Origin: Paenibacillus sp. DMB20
Lineage (GTDB): Bacteria > Bacillota > Bacilli > Paenibacillales > Paenibacillaceae
NCBI RefSeq assembly: GCF_000987955.1
Contig: NZ_LAZU01000034.1
Location: forward strand, 42,293 to 106,292
Length of the DNA: 64,000 nucleotides
Direction: 5' to 3'
Numbering within the stretch: the stretch's first letter is position 1; each line of letters begins with the position of its first letter. The notes below the pieces were generated by a model, which saw nothing but the letters and a program-made list of their open reading frames with translations, had not been told where the DNA came from and did not search any database. The position numbers and the translations under genes were made by a program. Positions 9,084-18,030 of this stretch are shown in pieces.

Positions 9084-10064
9084 GTGGCTGAACAAGCTGG
9101 AAAACGCCCTCGCATTGTCGTGATGGGTGGGGGAACCGGGCTGTCCGTCATGCTCCGGGGACTGAAGGAAAAGCCTCTGGATATTACGGCGATCGTAACG
9201 GTCGCGGATGACGGAGGCAGTTCCGGGATTCTGCGAAACGAGCTGCAAATGCCTCCTCCGGGAGATATCCGAAACGTACTGACGGCGCTCGCCGATGTCG
9301 AGCCGCTGCTCTCCGATATATTAAAGTACCGCTTCAGCACCGGCTCAGGACTGGCGGGGCACAGCCTCGGCAATCTAATCCTGGCTGCCTTGACGGATAT
9401 GCACGGTGATTTTGTCACGGCGGTTAAGGAGATGAGCCGGGTTTTTGTTTGCCGGGGTCAGGTGCTTCCTGCCGCCGACGAATCGGTCGTTTTGCATGCC
9501 GAAATGGAGGACGGCTCGATCGTAACGGGCGAGTCCAAAATTCCGGAGGCCGGGCGCCGGATCAAAAGGGTCTTCCTTGAACCGAGGGATGTCGAGCCGC
9601 TGCCAGAGGCTCTGGAGGCAATCCGGAATGCGGATGCGATCCTGATCGGCCCAGGCAGCTTGTATACCAGCATTTTGCCCAATCTGATCGTACCGAAGCT
9701 GTCGGAAGCGATCGTCTCGTCCGAAGCCATAAAAATATTTGTATGCAATGTTATGACACAGCCCGGGGAAACCGATAATTATACCGTCGGCGACCATCTG
9801 CAGGCCGTGTACGATCATGTCGGTCTTCATCTGTTTGACTATGTGATTGTGAACGACGGGGAAATCCCGCCCCAGGTTCAGGACAAATACGCCGAGAAGG
9901 GCGCCAAGCCCGTACTGCTTGACCGGGACGAAGTAACCAGCCGTGGCTATAAGTTGATTGCGGACAAACTGGTGCTGTTCCGGACGTATTTGCGGCATGA
10001 TGCCGACAAGCTGAGCCATCACATTTTCCAGCTGGTGCAAGACTGGATTTCCAGAAAGAGGTGA
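9084..10064 (+). CDS. yvcK: YvcK-like gluconeogenesis factor (CofD-like fold)
   Basis: A 326-residue protein of the YvcK/MgfK family. The N-terminal GGGTGLSVMLRGLK and TVADDGGSSG motifs bind UDP-sugars in characterised members. Family members are needed for growth on gluconeogenic carbon sources and for cell-wall shape. GTG 9084 is preferred because AGGGAAGTG lies 6 bases upstream; TTG 9066 would place the ribosome site inside the gene. It follows rapZ directly and is followed after 5 bases by whiA. Confidence 0.9.
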   Translation: MAEQAGKRPRIVVMGGGTGLSVMLRGLKEKPLDITAIVTVADDGGSSGILRNELQMPPPGDIRNVLTALADVEPLLSDILKYRFSTGSGLAGHSLGNLILAALTDMHGDFVTAVKEMSRVFVCRGQVLPAADESVVLHAEMEDGSIVTGESKIPEAGRRIKRVFLEPRDVEPLPEALEAIRNADAILIGPGSLYTSILPNLIVPKLSEAIVSSEAIKIFVCNVMTQPGETDNYTVGDHLQAVYDHVGLHLFDYVIVNDGEIPPQVQDKYAEKGAKPVLLDRDEVTSRGYKLIADKLVLFRTYLRHDADKLSHHIFQLVQDWISRKR

Positions 10065-10069
10065 GTCCC

Positions 10070-11000
10070 TTGTCATTTGCGGCACAAACCAAGAAAGAGC
10101 TGACCATGGTCGAAGGCCAGAACTGCTGCGAAAAAGCCGAGCTGTCTGCGCTGATCCGCATGAACGGATCGGTTCAGCTGTCGAGCAAAAAAATCGTGCT
10201 GGACATTTCGACGGAAAATGCCGCGATCGCAAGGCGCATTTATTCCTTAATTAAAAAGCATTTCCAGGCGCATACGGAGCTTTTGGTGCGTAAAAAAAAT
10301 GCGTTTGAAGAAAAATAACGTGTACATCGTCCGCATTCCGGCCCAGGTACAGGAAATCCTAAAGGAGCTGCGGATCGTGTCCGAGGGCTTCTTGTTCCTG
10401 CCGCGGATCGATGAGGACATCGTTCGCAAGAACTGCTGCAAGCGGGCCTATTTGCGCGGCGCCTTCATGGCGGGCGGATCGGTCAATAATCCCGAGGGGT
10501 CCTCGTACCATTTGGAGATTGCTTCCATGTATGAGGAGCACTGCAAGGCGCTGGTCGATCTAGCGAACGAATTCCATCTGAACGCCCGCTGCATCGAGCG
10601 GAAAAAAGGGTTTATTTTTTACATTAAGGAAGGCGAGAAGATTATCGAGTTCTTGAATCTGATCGGGGCCCACCAAGCCTTGTTCAAGTTTGAGGATGTC
10701 CGCATCATGCGCGATATGCGCAATTCGGTAAACCGGATCGTGAACTGCGAAACCGCGAACCTGAACAAAACCATCGGCGCCGCCATTCGCCAGATCGAGA
10801 ACATTAAGCTTTTGCAAAAGGAAGTGGGCCTGGAAAACCTGCCGGACAAGCTCCGTGAAGTGGCGGAAATCCGTCTTCAGCATCCCGACATGAATCTGAA
10901 AGAGGTCGGCGAAATGCTGAAAGGCACCGTCAGCAAATCCGGAGTGAATCACCGTCTGCGCAAAATCGACGAAATGGCGGAAAAAATCCGGAACGGCTAA
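10070..11000 (+). CDS. whiA: WhiA sporulation/cell-division regulator, frameshifted in this sequence
   Basis: About 309 residues after repair. The TTG start at 10070 gives SFAAQTKKELT, the usual WhiA N-terminus, with AAGAGGTG upstream. The N-terminal part is a LAGLIDADG-like domain (LRGAFMAGGSVNNPEGSSYHLE) and the C-terminal part a helix-turn-helix (RLQHPDMNLKEVGEMLKGTV followed by SGVNHRLRKI). The frame breaks in the A run at 10292-10299; seven instead of eight joins LLVRKK to MRLKKN. It is required for normal cell division in Bacillus and for sporulation in Streptomyces. Its position after yvcK is highly conserved. Confidence 0.9.
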
Positions 11001-11033
11001 AGTTTTTTTATTCTAGTGTCCTGTATGGTAAAA

Positions 11034-11042
11034 TGGTATAAT
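11034..11042 (+). promoter_or_regulatory. extended -10 promoter of the HPr-like gene
   Basis: TGGTATAAT is an extended -10 element about 60 bases before the start of the HPr-like gene. No good -35 is visible, which is acceptable for this promoter class. The gene may therefore be expressed apart from whiA. Confidence 0.5.
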
Positions 11043-11101
11043 GTTATAAAATATTATGGATTTCTGTGTTTTGAGATTTGATAATAGGGGGTAAACTTTC
11101 C

Positions 11102-11371
11102 ATGACAAAGCACCCGGTAGTCGTTCGGTTGAAAACGGGTCTACATGCGAGACCGGCCGCGCTGTTTGTTCAAGAAGCGAATAAATATTCATCTGAGATT
11201 TTCGTGGAAAAGGACGATAAAAGAGTAAACGCAAAAAGCATCATGGGAATTATGAGCCTTGCCATCAGTTCGGGGACTGAAATTCACATCAGCGCGGAAG
11301 GCGCGGATGCTGAGCAAGCGGTTACTTCTTTAGTGAACCTGGTAAGCAAAGAGGAACTGGAAAACCAGTAA
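11102..11371 (+). CDS. HPr-family phosphocarrier at the crh position, with His15 and Ser46
   Basis: An 89-residue HPr-fold protein. The gene sits where B. subtilis has crh (after whiA), and the stretch TGLHARPAALFVQEAN closely matches Crh. Unlike Crh, which has Gln15, it carries His15, the residue phosphorylated by enzyme I. Ser46 (NAKSIMG), the HPr kinase target for CcpA-dependent catabolite control, is also present. It could thus act in both sugar transport and regulation. ATG 11102 follows GGGGG. An independent promoter lies upstream and a terminator just downstream. Confidence 0.9.
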   Translation: MTKHPVVVRLKTGLHARPAALFVQEANKYSSEIFVEKDDKRVNAKSIMGIMSLAISSGTEIHISAEGADAEQAVTSLVNLVSKEELENQ

Positions 11372-11391
11372 AAACTCATACTTTCGTTAGG

Positions 11392-11419
11392 AAAAGCCTT
11401 GGAAACAGGGCTTTTTTTA
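11392..11419 (+). terminator. terminator of the rapZ-HPr cluster
   Basis: AAAAGCC and GGGCTTTT arms around a short loop, with a run of seven T. Confidence 0.75.
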
Positions 11420-11464
11420 TGAGATGAGAACGTATAAACTTCCGAGGTTTGCCATTCCTTATCT

Positions 11465-11530
11465 CGCAAGAAAAACTTCTGCTCTATGCGGTCTGCTTCT
11501 GAGCAAGTACGTCGATAAACGTTTTTCTTA
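11465..11530. repeat. CGCAAGAAAAAC intergenic repeat, copy A
   Basis: A 66-base unit that begins CGCAAGAAAAAC, contains GCGGTCTG and ends GTCGATAAACGTTTTTCTTA. The ends AAGAAAAAC and GTTTTTCTT are inverted repeats. The same blocks occur in opposite orientation at 50383-50449. Confidence 0.6.
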
Positions 11531-11568
11531 AGAGATCAGTTACATTATACTTGGCTTATGTTTACCAC

Positions 11569-11607
11569 AAAAACGCTATCTTCCATATCAAGGATGATAG
11601 CGTTTTT
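11569..11607. terminator. free-standing bidirectional terminator hairpin
   Basis: AAAAACGCTATC and GATAGCGTTTTT are perfect inverted repeats with a 15-base loop. No gene ends directly before it on either strand. Confidence 0.6.
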
Positions 11608-11757
11608 GCGTGGTTGGCTCCGTGGTGACTCCGCTGCTCATGAACCCATACGATGACGATTTTATTTTATGACCTTCCGTGCAACATTTACCATTTATGA
11701 GACGTTAGGAGAGTAAGGCAAGCTAATAGCACTGCCATTTAAAGGAGGTCGATTTTA

Positions 11758-12522
11758 ATGAACACATGGGTTAAACGTTTGGGGTCGGTCATGATCGCAG
11801 GAGCTCTGCTGACGGGCGGAACCGCCTGGTCGGGCGCTCTCGGGGCGGGCGAGGTCCATGCGGCGGAAGTTCAGCAGCAGCAGAACCGGGTAACGGTAGT
11901 CGGTAAGGGAGAGCTTTCGGTGAAACCGGATATTGTTTACCTGTCCATCGGCGTTGAGTCGTATGCGGATAGCGCGAAGTCGGCGCAAAAGCATAACGCC
12001 GAGAAGATGGAGAAGATCCTTGCCTTGCTGAAAAACACCTGGAAGATCGAAGAGAAAGACATTAAAACCGAACAATTTTATGTTCAGCCAAACTATTCAT
12101 ACACCGAAAAAGAAGGACGCAAGGTGAAGAACTACATTGCTTTCCATTCCCTTGAAGTTACGCTGCGCGATCTGAACAAGGTAGGAGACTTGCTGGATGC
12201 GGCTGCCGAAGCCGGAGCGAACAACGTCGGCAACGCCCGCTTTTCCGTAGAGAACCGCGATGCGTTTGAAGCCCAGGTCATCGAAAAAGCCATGGCCAAT
12301 GCGGATGTCAAGGCCCAAGCCATTGCCAAAGCCTCCAAGCGGCAGCTCGGCGTTGTCGTCAATGTAGTGCAGGATGAAGCCGCAAACCGGGATGTGTTCA
12401 ACTACGAGATGAAAGAATCTGTCATGATGGACGCTTCAGGCGCGAATCAGGCCAGTACTTCCGTGAAGCCCGGCGAAATCAAGCTGGTCACCCAGCTGTA
12501 CGTTCAGTATGAACTGAAATAG
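11758..12522 (+). CDS. secreted SIMPL-domain protein (DUF541)
   Basis: A 254-residue exported protein. Residues 1-38 form a signal peptide (WVKRLGSVMIAGALLTGGTAW, cleavage near VHAAE). The rest is a SIMPL/DUF541 domain, recognised from the start VVGKGELSVKPDIVYLSIGV and the middle YSYTEKEGRKVKNYIAFHSL region. Homologues are periplasmic or surface proteins of poorly known function, some linked to oxidative stress. ATG 11758 has AAAGGAGG 9 bases upstream. It is a single-gene unit with its own terminator. Confidence 0.85.
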   Translation: MNTWVKRLGSVMIAGALLTGGTAWSGALGAGEVHAAEVQQQQNRVTVVGKGELSVKPDIVYLSIGVESYADSAKSAQKHNAEKMEKILALLKNTWKIEEKDIKTEQFYVQPNYSYTEKEGRKVKNYIAFHSLEVTLRDLNKVGDLLDAAAEAGANNVGNARFSVENRDAFEAQVIEKAMANADVKAQAIAKASKRQLGVVVNVVQDEAANRDVFNYEMKESVMMDASGANQASTSVKPGEIKLVTQLYVQYELK

Positions 12523-12544
12523 AAAAAGTAAGAGCTTGGCTTTT

Positions 12545-12584
12545 AGCCGCCCGGACGCACTCCCCTTGCGTTCCGGGCGGTTTT
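12545..12584 (+). terminator. terminator of the SIMPL-domain gene
   Basis: AGCCGCCCGGACGC pairs with GCGTTCCGGGCGGTT and is followed by T residues. Confidence 0.8.
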
Positions 12585-12697
12585 ACATTTCCGTACCCTT
12601 GTACGCTTATACATATATATGCCAAAAAAATTGACCGCTAAATTCCTATAACGGGGACCGCGGACCTGCCGCCCCTGTCGAAATACACAGAAAAGTG

Positions 12698-12726
12698 TTG
12701 TGTATGGGGGGAAAAAACGGTATAGT
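12698..12726 (+). promoter_or_regulatory. sigma-A promoter of the potABCD operon
   Basis: TTGTGT (12698-12703), a 17-base spacer and TATAGT (12721-12726), about 150 bases before potA. Confidence 0.65.
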
Positions 12727-12760
12727 GAATATGCAAAAAAACCGAAAAAAACAATCGCTC

Positions 12761-12791
12761 AAGCCATACCCATGGATATGGCTTTTTTTTT
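12761..12791 (+). terminator. terminator-like hairpin in the pot leader
   Basis: AAGCCATACC and GGATATGGCTT flank a 3-base loop and run into nine T. It lies downstream of the predicted pot promoter and upstream of potA, so transcripts must read through it. That suggests attenuation, or a second promoter further on. Confidence 0.5.
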
Positions 12792-12879
12792 CTTAAGGTA
12801 TCGACGTTTTCAGAATGACGTTTTTTCCTTAAGGAAGATAAATGTATGAACCAACAACATAAACCGTAAGGGGATGAAG

Positions 12880-13851
12880 ATGCATATGATTGAACTTGTC
12901 CAACTTCAGAAACAATTTCAAGGACAAGCGGTCGTGCATCCGCTGTCGCTCTCCATTAAGGAAGGGGAATTCCTGACCTTGCTGGGCCCCAGCGGCTGCG
13001 GCAAGACGACAATCCTCCGTATGATTGCAGGATTCGAACAGCCGACGGAAGGGGAAGTGTGGCTGGCCGGCCAGAACGTGACCGAAACGCCGGCGAACAA
13101 GCGGGATTTGAATCTCGTGTTCCAGCATTACGCCCTGTTTCCGCACATGACCGTGGAAGATAACATCGCGTTTGGATTGAAAATGAAGAAAATGCCCAAG
13201 GGGCAGATCAAGGAACGGGTCAGCGAAGCCGTCGCCATGACGCAGCTTACACCTTTGCAGGACCGTTATCCGCATCAGCTGTCCGGCGGACAACAGCAGC
13301 GCGTCGCCATCGCCCGCGCCATCGCGAACAAACCGAAGGTGCTCCTGCTGGACGAACCGCTTGGCGCGCTTGATCTTCAGCTTCGCAAGAACCTGCAATC
13401 CGAATTGAAGCATCTTCAGCGGACGCTCGGCATTACCTTCGTCTATGTGACCCATGACCAGGAAGAGGCAATGATGCTGTCCGACCGGATCGTCATCATG
13501 AACAACGGCAAGGTCGAGCAGATCGGCACGCCGCGCGAAATTTACGCCAGACCGCAAACTCTGTTTGCTGCCACCTTTGTCGGAGAGAACAACATTTTCT
13601 CCTCCGCCCAAGGGCTTTTTGCCGTACGTCCCGAAAAGATCCTCCCGAGCCGCGGGCCGGGGGCCAAGAAAACCGGAGTGATCGAGGACGTTCAGTACCT
13701 CGGCAGCGTGCACAAGCTGATGGTTCAGCTCGACAACGAGCCGATGAAGGTTACGATCGCGCTTGATTTTACGGATGATCAGCCTTGGGAAGTCGGTGAA
13801 AACATTGGGCTGAGCTGGGATGCAAGGGATGAGGTGGCGATCGGGTCATGA
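12880..13851 (+). CDS. potA: spermidine/putrescine ABC importer ATPase
   Basis: A 323-residue ATPase for polyamine import. It shows Walker A (LLGPSGCGKTTILR), the signature (LSGGQQQRVAIARA), Walker B (VLLLDEPLGALD) and the switch His (VTHDQEEAM), then a C-terminal TOBE-type domain (AVRPEKI and after). It is somewhat shorter than E. coli PotA. ATG 12880 has AAGGGG 6 bases upstream. The stop overlaps the potB start by 4 bases. A predicted sigma-A promoter and a leader hairpin lie upstream. Confidence 0.9.
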   Translation: MHMIELVQLQKQFQGQAVVHPLSLSIKEGEFLTLLGPSGCGKTTILRMIAGFEQPTEGEVWLAGQNVTETPANKRDLNLVFQHYALFPHMTVEDNIAFGLKMKKMPKGQIKERVSEAVAMTQLTPLQDRYPHQLSGGQQQRVAIARAIANKPKVLLLDEPLGALDLQLRKNLQSELKHLQRTLGITFVYVTHDQEEAMMLSDRIVIMNNGKVEQIGTPREIYARPQTLFAATFVGENNIFSSAQGLFAVRPEKILPSRGPGAKKTGVIEDVQYLGSVHKLMVQLDNEPMKVTIALDFTDDQPWEVGENIGLSWDARDEVAIGS

Positions 13852-14700
13852 GCAAAACGAAAATTCTCCTGACTCCCGTCTTGCTGTGGCTGTCGCTGTT
13901 CCTGATCATCCCGATGCTGATTGTGGTGGGGATTTCGTTTTTACAGCGCGACGCGCTGGGCAACGTTGTCTTCTCTTTCAGCCTCGAAGGCTACAAGACG
14001 TTTTTTCGATCCGCTGTATATCGGAATATACTGGGACACCCTTGTACTTTCCGTTCTGACGACCGTGATCTGCCTGATCGTCAGCTATCCGCTGGCCTAT
14101 TATATAAGCAACGCCTCCCCGCGTATCCAGACTTGGGGACTCATTCTTATCACAGTGCCGTTCTGGATCAACTTTTTGATCCGTACGTATGCGTGGGTGC
14201 TGCTTCTGCGGACGCAAGGCGTGGTGAACTCGCTGCTCCTGGATTGGGGATGGATCAGCGAGCCACTGCAGCTGCTCTACACCAAAGGGGCGGTTCTGCT
14301 CGGCATGGTTTATAATTTTATCCCGTTTATGGTGCTGCCGATTTATGTGGCGCTGGAGCAGATGGATAAGCGTCTTCTAGACGCCGCAGCCGATCTCGGC
14401 GCTTCCCGGTGGAGGGCGTTTCGGCATATTACGCTCCCGCAGAGCAAATCGGGGATCATGACCGGCTGTATTCTGGTGTACGTATCCACGACCGGGATGT
14501 TTGTGGTCACGGATATTTTGGGCGGCGCCAAATCGGCCATGATCAGCAACATCATTCAGGCGCAGTTTCTCGGGGCCCGGAACTGGCCATTCGGGGCGGC
14601 GCTGTCTGTCATATTCGTCATCACCTCGCTGGTGCTGATTATGCTGTTTAACCGGGCGATGCAGGCCCGACACCAGCGCGTGAAGGAGGGGAGAGCGTGA
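13848..14700 (+). CDS. potB: spermidine/putrescine ABC permease PotB, frameshifted in this sequence
   Basis: About 283 residues after repair, with six membrane helices and the EAA-type loop (DAAADLGASRWRAFRHITLPQ) that contacts PotA. It starts at ATG 13848 inside the potA stop. The frame breaks in the T run at 14001-14006 (six, five expected); the repair joins YKTFF to DPLYIGIYWDTL. The stop overlaps the potC GTG start. It forms the membrane channel together with PotC. Confidence 0.88.
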
Positions 14701-15504
14701 AGAAGCGGAATCACCCTCTGCTCGGGGTACACTCGTTCCTGATGATGGCTTTCATCTATGTGCCGATCATCATGATCATCATATTTTCTTTTTAACAACA
14801 CGCGTCTCAGCGGCAGCTGGGAGGGCTTTACGTTTGACTGGTACGTCTCGTTGTTCGATAACCGGCATGTCATGGAAGCCCTCATGAACAGCTTGACCGT
14901 TGCCGTCATTTCAACGATCCTTTCGACGGTTCTCGGCACACTCGCGGCCTTGTCGCTGCGTAAACTGGGAAGAAAGGGCCGAAGCGGCATGAATAGCCTT
15001 CTTTATTTACCGGTGGTCATTCCGGACATTATTATGGGCCTATCGCTCCTTGTGCTGTTTACGCAGCTTGACGTGTCGCCCGGCAAAATGACGATCATCA
15101 TCGCGCATATCACGTTCAGCCTGTCTTATGTGTATGTGGTGGTTTCCGCCCGGCTGGCCAATATGGGCAAACAGCTGGAGGAAGCCGCCTTTGACCTTGG
15201 GGCAAGCCGGTGGCAGACCTTCCGCCATGTAACGCTTCCTCAGATCTCGCCCGGAATTATCGCCGGCGCCCTGATCGCGTTTACGCTGTCGCTGGATGAT
15301 TTCATGGTCAGCTTTTTCGTGGCGGGACCCAGCTCCACCACGCTGCCGATTTACATTTATGCCCAGGTTAAACGGGGGATTTCCCCGGAAATCAATGCGC
15401 TTTGCACGCTGCTCATTCTGGTGAGCGTAACGCTGATTTTGTTGGCGCAGTATATTCTTAACCGGGGCAAGGGACAGAAGAAGCACAAAACCCTGCCGAT
15501 TTAA
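14697..15504 (+). CDS. potC: spermidine/putrescine ABC permease PotC, frameshifted in this sequence
   Basis: About 268 residues after repair. GTG 14697 follows AAGGAGGGG and overlaps the potB stop. The frame breaks in the T run at 14789-14793 (five, four expected), where the uncorrected frame meets TAA at once; the repair gives IIIFSFNNTRLSGSWEG. The EAA loop is EEAAFDLGASRWQTFRHVTLPQ-like, and six helices are visible. An internal ATG at 14851 exists but would remove the first helix. Confidence 0.88.
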
Positions 15505-15568
15505 GCGAAACGCGCTTTTCGGAATAGATACCATACCAGGTTTTAACGGAAAGAGAGGAGATAGGGAA

Positions 15569-16621
15569 TTGAAAAAAATGAGATGGACCCGTCTGCTGCT
15601 GGCAGGCATGCTCGCTGCAGTGTCGATTGCATCCTTGGCGGCTTGCGGCTCGGAGAAGGAAACCTTGCATATCTACAGCTGGGCGGACAACTTCGATCCG
15701 GCGGTGCTTGAGGATTTCGAGAAGCAGTTTAACGTGAAGGTTACCTACGACAACTACGCGAATAATGAGGACCTGCTGGCCAAAATCAAAGCAGGCGGCA
15801 ACGGATATGACCTGATCCAGCCTTCGGACTACATGGTTAAGACCATGATCAATATGGACCTGCTGGAGCCGCTTGACATGAACAATATTCCGAACTTCGA
15901 GAACATCTCGGATACGTTTAAGAGTCCCGAGTTCGATCCGGGCAACAAGTATTCCATCGTATACATGTCCGGCGTTACGGGGATCGCATATAACAAGAAG
16001 TATGTGAAAGACGAAATCAAAAGCTGGAAAGACCTTTGGAATCCGGCCTATAAAGGAAAAGTGCTGCTCCTTGACGACAACCGGGAGATGATCGGCATGG
16101 CGCTGAAGAAACAGGGCAAATCCAACAGCACGACGGATGAAGCCGAGATCAAAGCGGCGGTGGATGATCTGAAAACCCTGCTGCCGAACGTGCTCGCTTT
16201 TGACACGGATAATATTAAGCAGAAAATGATTCAAGAGGAAGGCTGGATCGCGACCGTATGGTCGGGGGATGCCTCCTTTATTACGAAGGATAATCCGGAT
16301 GTGGGTTATGTGGTGCCGGAGGAAGGCGCAACCATATTCGCCGACAACTACGCCATTCCAAAGGGCGCCAAGAACAAAGAACTGGCCGAGAAGTTCATCA
16401 ATTTCATGATGGACCCGAAAGTGAGCGCGAAAAATTATGAGTTCATCGGCTACAGCAACCCGAACGCGAAAGCGATGGAGTTCCATAGCGAGGAATACCG
16501 CGCCGACAAAATGATCAACCTGACCGACGAAGAGCTGAAGCGCACCGAATGGCTCGGCGACGTGGGAGAGGCGCTGCAAATTTACGACCGTTTCTGGACG
16601 GAGCTGAAAAGCGGAAGATAA
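15569..16621 (+). CDS. potD: spermidine/putrescine-binding lipoprotein
   Basis: A 350-residue extracellular solute-binding lipoprotein. The signal peptide ends in the lipobox SLAAC, so the mature protein begins at the Cys near residue 26 and is lipid-anchored. The body shows PotD features: LHIYSWADNFDPAVLEDFEK, YDLIQPSDYMV, and WSGDASFI. TTG 15569 follows GAGGAG at 8 bases; ATG 15578 is a possible alternative. It delivers polyamines to PotABC and closes the operon. Confidence 0.92.
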   Translation: MKKMRWTRLLLAGMLAAVSIASLAACGSEKETLHIYSWADNFDPAVLEDFEKQFNVKVTYDNYANNEDLLAKIKAGGNGYDLIQPSDYMVKTMINMDLLEPLDMNNIPNFENISDTFKSPEFDPGNKYSIVYMSGVTGIAYNKKYVKDEIKSWKDLWNPAYKGKVLLLDDNREMIGMALKKQGKSNSTTDEAEIKAAVDDLKTLLPNVLAFDTDNIKQKMIQEEGWIATVWSGDASFITKDNPDVGYVVPEEGATIFADNYAIPKGAKNKELAEKFINFMMDPKVSAKNYEFIGYSNPNAKAMEFHSEEYRADKMINLTDEELKRTEWLGDVGEALQIYDRFWTELKSGR

Positions 16622-16632
16622 GCTGTATGTTC

Positions 16633-16671
16633 AAAAAGTCTTGCCCTGCGAATGCAGGGTGAGGCTTTTTT
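16633..16671 (+). terminator. terminator of the potABCD operon
   Basis: AAAGTCTTGCCCTGC and GCAGGGTGAGGCTTT pair around GAAT and run into T residues. Confidence 0.8.
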
Positions 16672-16832
16672 CTTGGAGTAAAGAAAGTTTACAATTTATT
16701 TCGATTTGCCAATCGTTGGCATCAAAATTGTCACCAGGATTGTTACCTCTCTCGCTGACCGTGCTTCTATAATAAAAAAGGGTAATATATACAAGAATAA
16801 TCTTACTTAATTTATGGAAGAGGTGGACGATC

Positions 16833-17905
16833 ATGAACTCAAACATGAAATGGTGCTCCGCCGTACTCGCAGCCGGGGTGCTGCTGGGCGGAATCGGATG
16901 GCAGGGAACGACGGCTGAGGCAAGCGCGGCAAAAGCCGCCGTGGTTAGCCAAAAGGCAGCCAAGTCGGAAGTGGCATTGAAATGGAACGGAAAGGCAATC
17001 GCTCAAAAGGGATTGCTCAGCCAAGGCTCGGTGTATGTTCCGGCTGCAGCTGTGCGCGACGCGCTTGGCGTCCCGCTTAAATATGATAAGAAGAACAAAG
17101 TTTATACGCTGGGCAAAGGTTATAACCAGGTGACGGCCGCGGTGTACGATGCCGGCGAAATCGGAATATCGGTCAATGGTTTTTACGTGGGCGAGCCCGG
17201 CGGACAGATGATCAACGGACGCCTGTACATCCCATTCAAAGTACTGAGCGAGTACATGGGGGTTCAAGGACAGTGGAACCCGTCGCTAAAAACGCTTAGC
17301 ATGTCCGCAAAAAAAACAGAACGATATTACGATCGGCTCCGAGACGTTGAAAAAAATCGGATAAAAAGGCAAGCATCGAAATCCGTTATCCGGTCATTAG
17401 CGGGCTTGGCAACAAAGATGTGCAGGCAAAAATGAATGCGGTCTTTAAAAAACATGCCGAAACGTTTCTGGAATCTTCGTTGAAGGGTCTGAAGGAAGTT
17501 CCTGCGCCCCAAAACGGCGTCCCGTACGAATACAAAGGCGATTTTGTCGTCCACTACAATGCCAAGGGTCTGCTTAGCTTGACGTCTTACGAATATACCT
17601 ATTCCGGCGGAGCCCACGGCATGACCTACCGTACGAGCCACACGTTCTCGCTGAAGGACGGCAAAGAGCTTAAGCTTAGCGATGTGATCAACCTGATAGG
17701 GAAGAACAAACAGAAGCTGAACGATCTGGTGTTGAACCAAATGAAGAAAGAAGGAGGCTACCTTGGCGGATTTAAAGGGGTGCCTGCCGACGCCGATTTC
17801 TATCTGAAGGACAATGCCGCGGTTCTGTACTTCCAGCTGTATGAGTATACCGCCTACGCTTACGGTTTTCCGGAGTTTGAACTTCCACTGAAGGCATGGA
17901 AATAA
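16833..17905 (+). CDS. secreted stalk-domain plus RsiV-like protein, two frameshifts in this sequence
   Basis: About 356 residues after repair. It has a signal peptide (WCSAVLAAGVLLGGIGWQG, cleavage near AEA), then a copper-amine-oxidase N-terminal stalk-like repeat (VYVPAAAVRDALGVPLKYD, LYIPFKVLSEYMGVQGQW). A DUF4163/DUF3298 (RsiV-type) region follows (YTYSGGAHGMTYRTSHTFSL). Breaks are in A runs at 17309-17316 and 17350-17356, one extra base each; repair links SAKK-QNDITIGSETLKK-SDKKASIEIRYP. ATG 16833 has AGAGGTGG upstream. It is probably cell-wall associated, and its ligand is unknown. Confidence 0.8.
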
Positions 17906-17958
17906 TGCCGTAGCTTTTTAGAAATGCGGCCAACATGGCCTAATAATAAGTGAAGTAT

Positions 17959-18030
17959 CACAAAGACACCTTTCGTCACCGTTCAAAGGCGTATAACGTC
18001 TATGGAGTCGCGGCGGAAGGTGTCTTTGTG
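17959..18030. repeat. long inverted repeat between convergent genes
   Basis: CACAAAGACACCTT (17959-17972) and AAGGTGTCTTTGTG (18017-18030) are perfect inverted repeats about 44 bases apart. The right arm lies within the last codons of the minus-strand membrane gene. No T run follows on the plus strand, so it is not a standard terminator. Confidence 0.6.

Larger units (their letters stand above)
11372..11757. other. gap between the HPr-like gene and SIMPL gene
   Basis: It contains a terminator (11392-11419), one copy of a short repeat (11465-11530) and a free-standing bidirectional terminator (11569-11607). No ORF is seen. Confidence 0.6.
12523..12879. other. gap between SIMPL gene and potA
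   Basis: It holds the SIMPL terminator (12545-12584), the pot promoter (12698-12726) and a terminator-like hairpin in the pot leader (12761-12791). No ORF is seen. Confidence 0.6.

Noticed and set aside
10292..10299. Programmed frameshifting in whiA
   Set aside because: No such case is known to me for WhiA, and the same change occurs in many unrelated genes here.
12727..12879. Purine or other riboswitch in the pot leader
   Set aside because: The leader before the hairpin is only about 30 bases and lacks any aptamer core I recognise.
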